A stretch of 64,000 bases of DNA. It comes from Stutzerimonas stutzeri. GTDB taxonomy: Bacteria > Pseudomonadota > Gammaproteobacteria > Pseudomonadales > Pseudomonadaceae. Both the position numbers and the translations under genes were made by a program. Positions 15,737-24,463 of the stretch are shown here, piece after piece. How positions within the stretch are numbered: the first letter of the stretch is position 1; each line of letters begins with the position of its first letter. The notes below the pieces were generated by a model that saw nothing but the letters and a program-made list of their open reading frames with translations, was not told where the DNA came from and ran no database searches. The DNA lies in NCBI RefSeq assembly GCF_018138085.1, contig NZ_CP073105.1, positions 2,542,001-2,606,000 on the forward strand, given 5' to 3'.

Positions 15737-17752
15737 TCAACGCGTTTTCTTTCGCGCCGAGAGCAGGCGTGTGGCGCCCTGCGCCTTCTGTGTATACCAG
15801 AACACCCGGCTCACGCCGCGGGTAATCGCCACGTAAGCCAGGCGCAAATTTTCATCTGCCATGGCCTGATCGTAGCCATTTCGGAAGAACCCCGAGTAGG
15901 CATACAGGGCATTGCGAAGCGGGTGCTTCTCCACCGGCAGGCAATCGTCGACGATGATCGCGACCTCGGCCTGCAACCCCTTGGCCCGGTGAATAGTGCA
16001 GGCCTTGACCGGCAATCGCTTGTCCAGCTCAGCCTGAATGGCGCGCAACGGCTCGTTGCGGCGGCTGAGCAACAGCACGGCGTTACGATCCGCATCCGGG
16101 CGAGTCGCAACATGCCGACACTGCGTCTCGATTTCGGCGATCAGTGCTGGCAAGCCCGCCTTGACGTCGAAGCGCGTCACCAGCTTCACGCCGTGGTCGC
16201 CGGGCTGGGCGGCCTTGGCGGCATTGCTGGTCTTGGCCTGCTTGAACTCGACGCCCTCGAGCACCGCCTCGCCATCGCGAATGATCGGCTCGATGGAGCG
16301 ATAGTTGGTCTCCAGCATCAGCACCCTGCTCTGCTTCGATGCGCCCTTGCCGGGGAAGTATTTGTCGAAGTCCATGAACAATTCCGGGGAGCTGCCGCGC
16401 CAACCGTAGATCGATTGCCAATCATCCCCGATCGCCATCAGGCTCACCGTTTCGCCCTGACGCACGAGTGCGCCGTGCAGGGCTTGCAGCCACTGGACGA
16501 TCTGCGGCGAGATATCCTGAAACTCGTCGATCAACAGGTGGCTGAACGGCGCCAGCGCGTCCTTGGTGACGTCCGGGCTACCGGCTGCCAGCTGCTCGGT
16601 GAGTCGCTGGAAGGCACCGTTGAAGGTCATCAACCCCTGCGCCTGCAGAGTGGCCTGAAAATACCGCCAGAACAGGACCAGCGCCTCGACGAACCATCGC
16701 TCGCGCTCCGAACACTCCAGGCGCTGGATCTGCATCTGCTCGATGCGAATGCCGATGCTTTCGATAAAACCCGCCTGCGCGTAGAAGGCTTCGAACAGCG
16801 GCACCGATGCGAACTCGCCAGCCAGCTTGAACGCGTCCAGCGGTGCTTTCGGCGCGGTGCGTCTTGCCTGCCCGCAAGCCTCTGGCGCGGGCAGGCTCAA
16901 CAACTGATGAACCCGCGCCCGAAAGTCCTCCTGCTCGTCGTAGCAGGCCTGGTACGCCTGCTTGAGCAAGCGTTGCTGCGCCGCCCCCAAGCGCGCGGAA
17001 GCCAGCGGATTGTCCGGCTCGGAAGGCGAAGCTCCCTTCTGGTCCAACTGCTCGAACCATTGCGGTTTTCCCAGCGACACCTTCGCCAATGCCGCCATCG
17101 CCGAATGAAAGGTGCGTACACACCGGCGTGCATGGGCAGGGTCGAAGTCGACGTTCCAGAAGCCCAGCACCCGGACTAATTGATCGCGCAACTCGGCGCA
17201 GGAAGCATTGGTGAAGGAAATTACCGTCAGGCGTTCCGGCGGTACGTTCAGATGGCAGAGCATGAACACGACCCGCAGGATCAGCGTAGTGGACTTGCCC
17301 GACCCCGCCCCGGCGAATATCCGCGTCACCGGACTGTCGTCGAGGATCATGCGCCACTGTTCATCCGAGGGCGCCCGCACGACTCCGGCCTCGACAGCGC
17401 GCCCCACGCGCAGGCGCATGGCCTCGATCTGCTGCGTGTCGACGGTCATCCTTGCCGGGCCGTAAAGCCCGTCGTCAGCGGAAGATTTGGCTTTGCGCGT
17501 CTGTGCCCGCGGCTTTGCCGTCGCCTGCCGGCCTTGTGGTGCCTTGGCCGTCTTAACCGTCTTGACCGTCTTGACCGTCTTGACCGACTTTGCCGGTGCC
17601 TTGCCGGGCTTGCCGGATGACGGCTTACGGCCATCCGGCCAGCGCCTCAGAATCAGCTCTTCTTCGGACTGTACATAGGCCGAGGTGCGTGGAAAGCAAC
17701 GGGCCAATGCACTGGATACCAGCAACTTGTAGCGCTTGACGGCAGACAACAT
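15737..17752 (-). CDS. UvrD/Rep-type superfamily 1 ATP-dependent DNA helicase
   Basis: The protein has 671 residues from the ATG at 17752; the frame is open to 18139, but that extension runs across the uvsE start and lacks helicase sequence. Motifs in order: AGAGSGKSTT (Walker A), SFTNASCAELRDQL (Ia), LLIDEFQDISPQ (II), GDDWQSIYGWRGSS (III), LETNYRS (IV), CTIHRAKGLQAE (V), and AYVAITRGVSRVFW near the end (VI-like). A basic, low-complexity linker (residues about 40-95) with four VKT triplets precedes the helicase core. Such proteins unwind 3'-tailed DNA in repair. It is divergent from uvsE, which hints at a joint repair task. Confidence 0.88.
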   Translation of the reverse strand: MLSAVKRYKLLVSSALARCFPRTSAYVQSEEELILRRWPDGRKPSSGKPGKAPAKSVKTVKTVKTVKTAKAPQGRQATAKPRAQTRKAKSSADDGLYGPARMTVDTQQIEAMRLRVGRAVEAGVVRAPSDEQWRMILDDSPVTRIFAGAGSGKSTTLILRVVFMLCHLNVPPERLTVISFTNASCAELRDQLVRVLGFWNVDFDPAHARRCVRTFHSAMAALAKVSLGKPQWFEQLDQKGASPSEPDNPLASARLGAAQQRLLKQAYQACYDEQEDFRARVHQLLSLPAPEACGQARRTAPKAPLDAFKLAGEFASVPLFEAFYAQAGFIESIGIRIEQMQIQRLECSERERWFVEALVLFWRYFQATLQAQGLMTFNGAFQRLTEQLAAGSPDVTKDALAPFSHLLIDEFQDISPQIVQWLQALHGALVRQGETVSLMAIGDDWQSIYGWRGSSPELFMDFDKYFPGKGASKQSRVLMLETNYRSIEPIIRDGEAVLEGVEFKQAKTSNAAKAAQPGDHGVKLVTRFDVKAGLPALIAEIETQCRHVATRPDADRNAVLLLSRRNEPLRAIQAELDKRLPVKACTIHRAKGLQAEVAIIVDDCLPVEKHPLRNALYAYSGFFRNGYDQAMADENLRLAYVAITRGVSRVFWYTQKAQGATRLLSARKKTR
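17549..17584. repeat. 9-bp tandem repeat in helicase linker
   Basis: Four copies of the 9-bp unit CGTCTTGAC (first copy with one change) encode V-K-T repeats on the minus strand. In-frame copy changes would alter only the length of the basic linker. Confidence 0.85.
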
Positions 17753-17966
17753 GAACAACCAACCAGAGCAACAAAAGTAGACGCGCCATGGTACGAGGTT
17801 TTCCCTCGGGACAGGACCCCGGGGCGATGCCCAGCGGCATCGGCGAGCCGGCCGCTCCAGTAAATGGCCGCTCATCCGGGGCCGTCGTTCGTCAGTTGCG
17901 CGGCACCCTGCCCCGCTTATGGCCACTAAACAGGACACGTCATGGCGCCACACGCCCAAGGTCCCT

Positions 17967-18989
17967 ATGTACAGAATCGGTTTCGCCTGCCTGTATCGCC
18001 ACCCCGTCCACAGCGAATCGCTGAAGACGCTGGAAAGCATCGAACGGGCGTTCAACCCGCGTTCGACCACCTTGCGCTGGCTCAACAGCGTGTCGCAGGC
18101 GGCCGCGCGGGAAAAGCTGAACGAGATCATCGAGCACAATCTGGCCGCGCAGCTGCGGTTGCTCGACTATGTCGGGACCCTGCCCGAGCCCTTGCGCATG
18201 CTGCGTCTGAGCAGTGACCTGCTGCCCTTCTACAGCCATCCGCAAGCAAAGGCCTTTTACGACCAGGCCGAGGTGCGCAGCGTGCTGGAGTCCGGCTTCG
18301 CGCAGATCGGGGAGCGTGCCAGGACGCTGGGCATCCGCCTCTCGCTGCACCCGGGGCAATATTGCGTGCTGGGTTCGGACAAGCCGCAGGTCGTGGAAAA
18401 CAGCCTGGCCGAGTTCGAATACCACGCCGACATGATCCGCATGATGGGCTTCGGTCGGCGCTTTCAGGATTTCAAATGCAACGTGCATATCGCCGGACGG
18501 CTGGGCGCCGATGGCATCCGGGCTGTCTGGCCACGCCTTTCAGAGGAAGCGCGCAACTGCATTACCTTCGAGAACGAGGAGAAGACCTACGGCGTCGATG
18601 ACTGCCTGGGACTCGCCGACCTCGCGCCAGTGGTGCTGGATATCCATCACTGCTGGATCAACGAAGACGACTACATCGACCCCAACGATTCGAGGGTTTC
18701 GCGCATCATCGACAGCTGGCGCGGTGTGCGACCCACCATGCACTACTCGCAGCCACCCGAACGCCTGATGGAGCTGGGCTTTTCCGCAGACGACAAATTG
18801 GAAATGCCGGCACTGCTGGAGCAGGTCGGCAAGCGCGACCTCTACAGTCATAGCAAGCGCATGTGGAACCGCTGGACCAACCTGTACGCCCGTGAATTCC
18901 TCGACCGCTTCGACATCATGTTCGAAGCCAAGGACAAGAACCTGGCGACGCTCGACTACTACCGTGACTACCTCGCTCAAGTTCGGTAA
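17967..18989 (+). CDS. uvsE: UV damage endonuclease UvsE (UVDE)
   Basis: The protein has 340 residues from the ATG at 17967, which has AAGG in front; the longer start at 17919 has no ribosome site. UVDE enzymes are TIM-barrel, metal-dependent endonucleases that nick DNA 5' of UV photoproducts and start an excision route separate from UvrABC. Marks: MYRIGFACLYRH, LRWLNS, RLSSDLLPFYSH, LSLHPGQYCVLGS, NVHIAGRLG, CITFENEEKTYGVDDCL, LDIHHCWINEDDY and HYSQPP, giving the histidine/glutamate/aspartate metal ligands. It is divergent from the UvrD-type helicase. Confidence 0.92.
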   Translation: MYRIGFACLYRHPVHSESLKTLESIERAFNPRSTTLRWLNSVSQAAAREKLNEIIEHNLAAQLRLLDYVGTLPEPLRMLRLSSDLLPFYSHPQAKAFYDQAEVRSVLESGFAQIGERARTLGIRLSLHPGQYCVLGSDKPQVVENSLAEFEYHADMIRMMGFGRRFQDFKCNVHIAGRLGADGIRAVWPRLSEEARNCITFENEEKTYGVDDCLGLADLAPVVLDIHHCWINEDDYIDPNDSRVSRIIDSWRGVRPTMHYSQPPERLMELGFSADDKLEMPALLEQVGKRDLYSHSKRMWNRWTNLYAREFLDRFDIMFEAKDKNLATLDYYRDYLAQVR

Positions 18990-19209
18990 GCCCAAGCTGC
19001 CGGCGCCACGGATCCATGACCGAGCCGTTTCGGCGCGGCTTCGGCGGGCGAGCACTGCCGGCCTGGCGTTGTACGTCTTCGTTGGGTGAAGTCTGATGGC
19101 GAGGCGCAAGACCGAAGCGGTCGTTACGCAGAATGCTTGATGTTGCGCGTCGGCGATGCCGAGCGTTGATCCTGCGCCGACCGTTGTGGTTAGCGCAGGA
19201 TAAAAGTGG

Positions 19210-19428
19210 TCAGGAATTCCTTGGCTGAATGTCGTGCTCCCGGCGTTTGGCCAGCATGTCAGCGGCGATCAGTGCCAGCAATGGCAGTACACCGACCTTG
19301 AGGCCCAGCTCCCATGATCCGAGGAACCCAATCAATACCGCTCCTACAACAACGATGGCTGCAATGCAGTGAGCGCAGAAGCGCCATAACTCGAGTGCAA
19401 CGACCTGAGCTTTCTGGTTGTTGATCAT
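19210..19428 (-). CDS. Small two-helix membrane protein, unknown function
   Basis: The protein has 72 residues from the ATG at 19428, which is preceded by GAGGGG; the frame continues to 19503 but without a better start. Two hydrophobic stretches (HCIAAIVVVGAVLIGFLGSW and KVGVLPLLALIAADML) and a charged tail (AKRREHDIQ) suggest an inner-membrane hairpin. No family recognised. An imperfect palindrome (19448-19467) sits just upstream. Confidence 0.6.
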   Translation of the reverse strand: MINNQKAQVVALELWRFCAHCIAAIVVVGAVLIGFLGSWELGLKVGVLPLLALIAADMLAKRREHDIQPRNS

Positions 19429-19447
19429 AGTTAGCCCCTCTCTCTTG

Positions 19448-19467
19448 TTGTAATAAGCTTCGTACAA
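19448..19467. promoter_or_regulatory. Imperfect palindrome upstream of the small membrane protein
   Basis: TTGTAATAAGCTTCGTACAA: arms TTGTA and TACAA around an AAGCTT centre, 20 bp before the start at 19428 on the minus strand. It could be an operator; the GTACAA arm resembles a LitR half-box, but the spacing does not fit the known direct repeat. Confidence 0.35.
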
Positions 19468-19683
19468 CTTGAGCGTAGTCAGCCTGGCAACTTCTGCAAA
19501 CACATTTTTGTTTCAGGAATGTGTCTAGCTCGCAGGTTTCAGCGTTATTTTCGCAACAGACACAGCGCCCACGCGGGGTTTGGCCATATAACTCGATGAA
19601 ACAAGCACTGCAAAAGACAACGGTACTTGCACAGGCCACACGACGAGCGGTCGCAATGGCCGTGGCAATGCACCGATACCGCG

Positions 19684-20820
19684 TTACTTCGCCACGGTAA
19701 TTTCATCGAGTGCATCACGCAGCACATCAAGCGTGCGATCGATATTGTTCAGTTTCTCCAGGCCGAACAAACCGATACGGAAGGTCTGGAAATCAGCTGG
19801 CTCGTCGCACTGCAGCGGAACGCCGGCGGCGATCTGCAGGCCCTGCGCGGCGAACTTGTGGCCGTTCTTGATCTCCGGATCCTCGGTGTAGCACACCACC
19901 ACACCGGGCGCCTCGAAGCCTTCGGCCGCTACGCTCTTGAAGCCCCGCTCCGCCAAGAGTGCGCGGACACGCCGACCGATCTCGATCTGCTGACCGCGAA
20001 CGGTTTCGAATCCACGCGCCTGCGTTTCCAGCATGACGTCACGAAACAGCGCCAACGAGTCGCTGGGCAGCGTCGCGTGGTAGGCGTGTCCGCCCTGCTC
20101 ATAGGCCTGCATGATCTGCAGCCATTTCTTCAGGTCGCACGCGAAGCTACTGCTCTGGGTGCTTTCCACTCGCTCCCGAGCGGCCTCGCTCAGCATCACC
20201 AAGGCGCAACAAGGGGACGCGCTCCAGCCCTTCTGTGGTGCACTGATCAGCACGTCGACACCCGTCGCCTTCATGTCCACCCAGAGCGCGCCGGAGGCGA
20301 TGCAATCCAGCACGAACAGACCGCCGACCGCATGTACGGCGTCGCCTACCGCCCGCAGATACTCGTCATGCAGGATCATCCCCGATGAGGTCTCGACGTG
20401 CGGCGCAAACACCAGATCAGGCTTCTGTTCTGCGATGGCTGCGATCACCTCATCCAGCGGCGCCGGCGTGAATGCCGCTTGCGGCGCCTGCGCCTGCGGC
20501 CGCGCCTTGAGAACGGTCGTGCGCGCCGGGATGCCTCCCATCTCGAAGATCTGGCTCCAGCGATAACTGAACCAGCCGTTGCGAAGCACCAGGCAATGGC
20601 GGTCATGCGCCAGTTGGCGTGCGACCGCCTCCATACCGAAGGTCCCGCTGCCGGGCACGACGGCTACCGCATCGGCGTTGTAGACCGCCTTGAGCGTTCT
20701 GGAGATGTCATTCATCACAGCCTGGAAGGATCGGGACATGTGATTGAGGGAACGATCGGTATAGACGACCGAGTATTCGATCAGCCCATCAGGGTCGACG
20801 CGAGGGAAAAGACGCGACAT
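19684..20820 (-). CDS. Class V PLP aminotransferase (alanine-glyoxylate type)
   Basis: The protein has 378 residues from the ATG at 20820, which has GGAG upstream; an ATG six codons earlier is less likely. Motifs: VPGSGTFGMEAVARQL, APHVETSSGMI, FVLDCIASGALWVDM with the PLP-ring aspartate, and SAPQKGWSASP with the Schiff-base lysine. The family includes alanine-glyoxylate, serine-glyoxylate and 2-aminoethylphosphonate aminotransferases; the exact substrate cannot be told. It stands alone, with no phosphonate or photorespiration-like genes nearby. Confidence 0.88.
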   Translation of the reverse strand: MSRLFPRVDPDGLIEYSVVYTDRSLNHMSRSFQAVMNDISRTLKAVYNADAVAVVPGSGTFGMEAVARQLAHDRHCLVLRNGWFSYRWSQIFEMGGIPARTTVLKARPQAQAPQAAFTPAPLDEVIAAIAEQKPDLVFAPHVETSSGMILHDEYLRAVGDAVHAVGGLFVLDCIASGALWVDMKATGVDVLISAPQKGWSASPCCALVMLSEAARERVESTQSSSFACDLKKWLQIMQAYEQGGHAYHATLPSDSLALFRDVMLETQARGFETVRGQQIEIGRRVRALLAERGFKSVAAEGFEAPGVVVCYTEDPEIKNGHKFAAQGLQIAAGVPLQCDEPADFQTFRIGLFGLEKLNNIDRTLDVLRDALDEITVAK

Positions 20821-20838
20821 GGCAGGACTCCGCAGCAA

Positions 20839-21390
20839 GAACCGGTCTTCGACCCTGCACCAAGCCAGGGCGCTTTACAAGCACAACACCGCCTCATCCC
20901 CGCCTGTAACCCGCAATCGGTTTCAGCACGTTTTACTCGTGTAACCGCAAGCCGAACCTCGCTCCAGTTACATCCCAAATAAGTTCAACGCCCTGCATGC
21001 CATTCGTCGCTTTTTAATATGTTCTGGTTCGTGACCCGATTAACGGTCAATTCAAAAAACTGACGCCATTATCGCCCGCTGGCCTCGCGGTACGGGCCTT
21101 TGAGAACAAACCGGTTTTACTGGCCATCGGCCATTTGATATCAAAAAGATGGCCACGATAATGATCGACGTAATATTGGCGGCAGTATTACGTCTTTCTA
21201 GATTCAAAAGATAAAAGAAACAAATTATAAATGCGCAAAGAAACGGCTCTTACCCAGCCGTTTCGCCTAGTGGTTCGTTCTATCGGTGGATTCCGCCTGC
21301 TTAGCAGCACCGCTTATTGATCAACCTCCCCTGTCGATTCATCGAACGCGCCGAAGACGCGTCACGATGCCCAATGGTCATGGTGAGCCA
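20839..21390. other. Long, partly AT-rich intergenic region upstream of the GH5 gene
   Basis: About 550 bp lie between the divergent aminotransferase and glycosidase genes. The part at about 20990-21240 is clearly richer in A and T than its surroundings (runs such as TTTTTAATATG and AAAAGATAAAAGAAACAAATT). It probably holds the promoter and control sites of the GH5 gene; I could not define a confident -35/-10 pair. No gene seen. Confidence 0.5.
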
Positions 21391-23127
21391 ATGTCCGTTA
21401 CATCTTTTGCCAACACCCGCAACGGCCTCTTGTCCGCCGTTGCCCTTGCCGCGTTGCTGGGCTGCATCCCCGGCATCGGTGCGGCTCAGGCTGCAACCAC
21501 CGGCAGCACCAGCACATCGACGATTGCCTATTCGGCGCTGATCAACAAATTCACCAACAGCTATTGGTTGAACGGTTCCTGGCGTGCTTCGGCAGGTGTT
21601 TCGGTCGCCGCGACCGCACAGAACAAGGCGGCCTTCGTGCCAGGCGCCTCGGTGCGCACTGCGGACGGGCAGATCCGTACCATCACCTCGGTGAAGCCGG
21701 CCAGCGGTGGGCTGACCATTTTCATGAACGGCCCGGTGCTCGACGGCAAGCTCGTCGGTTACCCGAACAGGCTCAGCATAAGCAACGTCGCCAGCTCGAC
21801 GCCGGTCACGGTGCCAAACACCACTCCGGTTGCACCCCAGCTGTATTCGGCGCTGATCAACAAGTTCACCAACAGTTATTGGTTGAACGGTTCCTGGCGT
21901 GCTTCGGCAGGCGTTTCGGTCGCCGCGACCACGCAGAACAAGGCGGCCTTCGTGCCAGGTGCCTCGGTACGCACCGCGGACGGGCAGATCCGCACCATCA
22001 CCTCGGTGAAGCCGGCCAGTGGTGCGCTGAGCGTGTTCATGAGCGGGCCCGTGCTCGACGGCAATGTGGTTGGCTATCCGAACAAGCTCAGCCTCGCCAC
22101 TGCCCCGGCAATTCGGCCGGCCGCCCCATCGGGATCGACGGAGGTCACGCTGCCGGCAGCCGGTCCGGTGCAGCTTGTCGGTGTAGCGCTGTCCGGCGCC
22201 GCCTTCGGCCCATCGGTGCTGCCCGGCAAACATGGCACCAACTACATCTATCCGGCCGAGTCGTATTACAAGAAGTACGCCGCGCAAGGCCTCAAGCTGG
22301 TTCGCCTGCCCTTCCTCTGGGAGCGCATGCAGCCTCGGCTCGACGCCGAGCTCGATGCCGCACAGCTGGCGCTGCTTACCCAGTCGCTCGACTACGCGCA
22401 GAAGTACGGTGTGAAGGTCGTGCTGGACATGCACAACTACTATCGCTACTACAAGCAACCGATCGGCTCCGAGACCGTCCCGATTCCGTCGTTCGCCAAC
22501 GCCTGGAAACGCATCGCGCAGAAGGTTGGCAAGCACCCTGCCCTCAGCGGGTACGGCCTCATGAACGAGCCGAACACCAAGGGGCTTTGGCCCGCAGCGG
22601 CCCTGGCCGCCGCCAAGGAAATCCGCAAGGTCGACCAGACGCACTGGATTTACGTGGCGGGTGATCGTTTCTCCAGCGCCTGGCACTGGCCGCAGTCCAA
22701 TACCCAGCTGATCGCTGATCCCTGGATGCGTGATCCGGCCAACAAGCTGATTTTCGAAGCGCACATGTACCTCGACCGTGATACGTCGGGCCTGTACCAA
22801 GACAAGACGGAGACCTTCGCGCCGGACCTGGGCATCAATCGCGCCAAACCCTTTGTCGACTGGCTGAGGGCCAACAAGCTGCGCGGTTTCATCGGCGAGA
22901 TGGGCGTGCCGAACTATGCCCCCGATGCGATCGTTGCGATGGATAACCTGCTCGGCTATCTGCGAGACAACTGCGTTCCGCTCACCTATTGGGCTGCGGG
23001 TCCATGGTGGGGCAACTACATCCTTGCACTCGACGTGACCGGCGGTGCCGAACAGCCCCAGTTGCCGGTACTGAGAAAACACGCGACGGCGCCGAACAGC
23101 TGTGCGGCCATTGGCGAACCGATGTAA
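21391..23127 (+). CDS. Secreted GH5-type glycoside hydrolase with duplicated N-terminal repeat
   Basis: The protein has 578 residues from the ATG at 21391 (GGTGAG upstream; in-frame starts at 21286 and 21367 are possible). A signal peptide ends near AAQA-ATTG. Two repeats of about 83 residues (YSALINKFTNSYWLNGSWRA, FVPGASVRTADGQIRTIT) follow, near 47-129 and 152-234. The catalytic TIM barrel covers about 260-570: general acid E393 in LMNEPNT, nucleophile E503 in IGEMGVPN, plus VRLPFLWERM and LDMHNYYR. This fits GH5 cellulase-like enzymes. The repeats may bind the carbohydrate or the cell surface; I recognise no named module. An intrinsic terminator follows. Confidence 0.87.
   Translation: MSVTSFANTRNGLLSAVALAALLGCIPGIGAAQAATTGSTSTSTIAYSALINKFTNSYWLNGSWRASAGVSVAATAQNKAAFVPGASVRTADGQIRTITSVKPASGGLTIFMNGPVLDGKLVGYPNRLSISNVASSTPVTVPNTTPVAPQLYSALINKFTNSYWLNGSWRASAGVSVAATTQNKAAFVPGASVRTADGQIRTITSVKPASGALSVFMSGPVLDGNVVGYPNKLSLATAPAIRPAAPSGSTEVTLPAAGPVQLVGVALSGAAFGPSVLPGKHGTNYIYPAESYYKKYAAQGLKLVRLPFLWERMQPRLDAELDAAQLALLTQSLDYAQKYGVKVVLDMHNYYRYYKQPIGSETVPIPSFANAWKRIAQKVGKHPALSGYGLMNEPNTKGLWPAAALAAAKEIRKVDQTHWIYVAGDRFSSAWHWPQSNTQLIADPWMRDPANKLIFEAHMYLDRDTSGLYQDKTETFAPDLGINRAKPFVDWLRANKLRGFIGEMGVPNYAPDAIVAMDNLLGYLRDNCVPLTYWAAGPWWGNYILALDVTGGAEQPQLPVLRKHATAPNSCAAIGEPM
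21529..22092 (+). repeat. Tandem duplication inside the GH5 gene
   Basis: Units at 21529-21777 and 21844-22092 are offset by exactly 315 bp and nearly identical in DNA, including third codon positions, over most of their 249 bp. That points to recent duplication or gene conversion. Confidence 0.9.
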
Positions 23128-23149
23128 CGTCACCCGCTGCGATCCGAAG

Positions 23150-23183
23150 AGGCCTGACAGGCACTGCCTGTCAGGCCTTTTTC
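23150..23183 (+). terminator. Intrinsic terminator after the GH5 gene
   Basis: AGGCCTGACAGGCA and TGCCTGTCAGGCCT form a long perfect stem with a very short loop, followed by TTTTT, 22 bp after the stop codon. Confidence 0.93.
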
Positions 23184-23332
23184 GTTTCCGCATGCTGCCG
23201 TTGCCTGCGCGTGCATATGGCTGGCCGGCGACGAGCGGAACCAAACGGGAGGCAGCGGGACGAATGCCTTGTGCCTGATGACAGGTCGCAACAGCCGGCA
23301 GTGTCTCGAGCCGAACACACCGAGGAGTGGGA

Positions 23333-24421
23333 ATGACGAAATGGATCTTGCTGACAGCGACCGGTCTGCTGGTGGTGTTGACCTTGCTGCCGCTCTGGAA
23401 AAATCCGGCCTGGTGGGTCCGCGCGCTGGATTTTCCACGCTTGCAGCTGTGTGTGCTGGCCTTCGTGTTGCTGCTGGCCCAGGCGTCGCTACTGTCCTAC
23501 TCCGAGCCGCTGCAAATCCTGGTTTCCGTACTCGCAGGCGGTTGCCTGGCCTATCAGGCCTGGTGGATCGCCCCCTATACCCGGCTGTGGCCTCGCGAGG
23601 TCAAGTCCGCCGACTCGCGCCGCGACAGGCCGCGCATCCGGGTGATGGCGGCCAACGTGCTTACACCGAACCGACAGGCCGACACGCTCAAGGCGCTGGT
23701 ACGCCAGTACCGTCCCGATGTGCTGGTCACACTTGAAACCGATCGCTGGTGGGAAGCGCAGCTCGAAGAGCTTACCGATGAGTTGCCACACGTGATGCGC
23801 TGTCCACTGGACAACCTCTACGGCATGCACGTCTGGTCGCGGCTACCGCTGGAAAACGGCGAAACCTGCTTTCTCGTCGAGGATGACGTGCCCTCGATGC
23901 ATGCGCGGGTTCGCCTGAACGAGCAGCTGGCGATACGCATGCATTTTCTGCATCCAGCGCCGCCCAGCCCCACCGAGAACGAAGAGTCCACCGAACGCGA
24001 CACCGAACTGTTACTGGTGGCCAAAAGCGTTCAGGACGACGAGCCCGACACGCCGATCATCGTGACCGGGGACCTCAACGACGTTGCCTGGTCAGCCAAT
24101 ACGCGCCTGTTTCGCAAGGTCAGCGGATTGCTTGATCCGCGTGTGGGTCGTTGCATGGTCAACAGTTTCCATGCGCAGCACTGTTTCCTGCGCTGGCCGC
24201 TCGACCATCTCTTCCACAGTCACCACTTCCAGCTGGTGCGCATCCAGCGTTTACCCGCGTTCGGATCGGATCATTTCCCCGTGATGGTCGAGCTTCAGTA
24301 CGACCCCGCGCCGGAACAGCAAAGCCTGCAACCTGACGCCGCGGACGAGCGCGAGGCGCAACGCAAGATCGATGAAAAGCAGGTCAAGGAAACCGACGTG
24401 CCGGAACCGGAAAAGCGCTGA
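23333..24421 (+). CDS. Membrane-anchored endonuclease/exonuclease/phosphatase (EEP) family protein
   Basis: The protein has 362 residues from the ATG at 23333 with GGAG upstream. Two or three membrane helices (about residues 5-80) precede a DNase I-like EEP domain: RVMAANVLTPN (metal-site N), VLVTLETDRWWE (metal-site E), IVTGDLNDVAWS (catalytic D/N) and FGSDHFPVMVEL (catalytic D/H). The domain faces the periplasm by prediction. The C-terminal 40 residues are Glu/Lys/Asp-rich. Family members cleave phosphodiesters in nucleic acids or lipids; this one's substrate is unknown. It follows the GH5 terminator, so it is a separate unit. Confidence 0.87.
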   Translation: MTKWILLTATGLLVVLTLLPLWKNPAWWVRALDFPRLQLCVLAFVLLLAQASLLSYSEPLQILVSVLAGGCLAYQAWWIAPYTRLWPREVKSADSRRDRPRIRVMAANVLTPNRQADTLKALVRQYRPDVLVTLETDRWWEAQLEELTDELPHVMRCPLDNLYGMHVWSRLPLENGETCFLVEDDVPSMHARVRLNEQLAIRMHFLHPAPPSPTENEESTERDTELLLVAKSVQDDEPDTPIIVTGDLNDVAWSANTRLFRKVSGLLDPRVGRCMVNSFHAQHCFLRWPLDHLFHSHHFQLVRIQRLPAFGSDHFPVMVELQYDPAPEQQSLQPDAADEREAQRKIDEKQVKETDVPEPEKR

Positions 24422-24463
24422 AATCGACCAATCGAATACAGCACGTCGTTATCAGCCGCCGGC

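Noticed and set aside
17968..17973. TGTACA at the uvsE start
   Set aside because: It is formed by the start codon and codon 2 (ATG TAC A) and has no partner box 12 bp away.
17753..18139. N-terminal extension of the helicase frame to 800 residues
   Set aside because: It would overlap the uvsE start on the other strand, has no helicase-like sequence and no ribosome site; the start at 17752 was used.
19259..19639. Cys-rich minus-strand frame starting MACASTVVFCSACFIELYGQ
   Set aside because: Its C-x2-C and C-x-C-C pattern caught the eye, but it starts with GTG without ribosome site and its second half overlaps the better small membrane gene in another frame.
21301..23244. 647-residue minus-strand frame over the GH5 gene
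   Set aside because: Arg/Gly/Val-rich mirror frame of a gene with clear signal peptide and catalytic residues.
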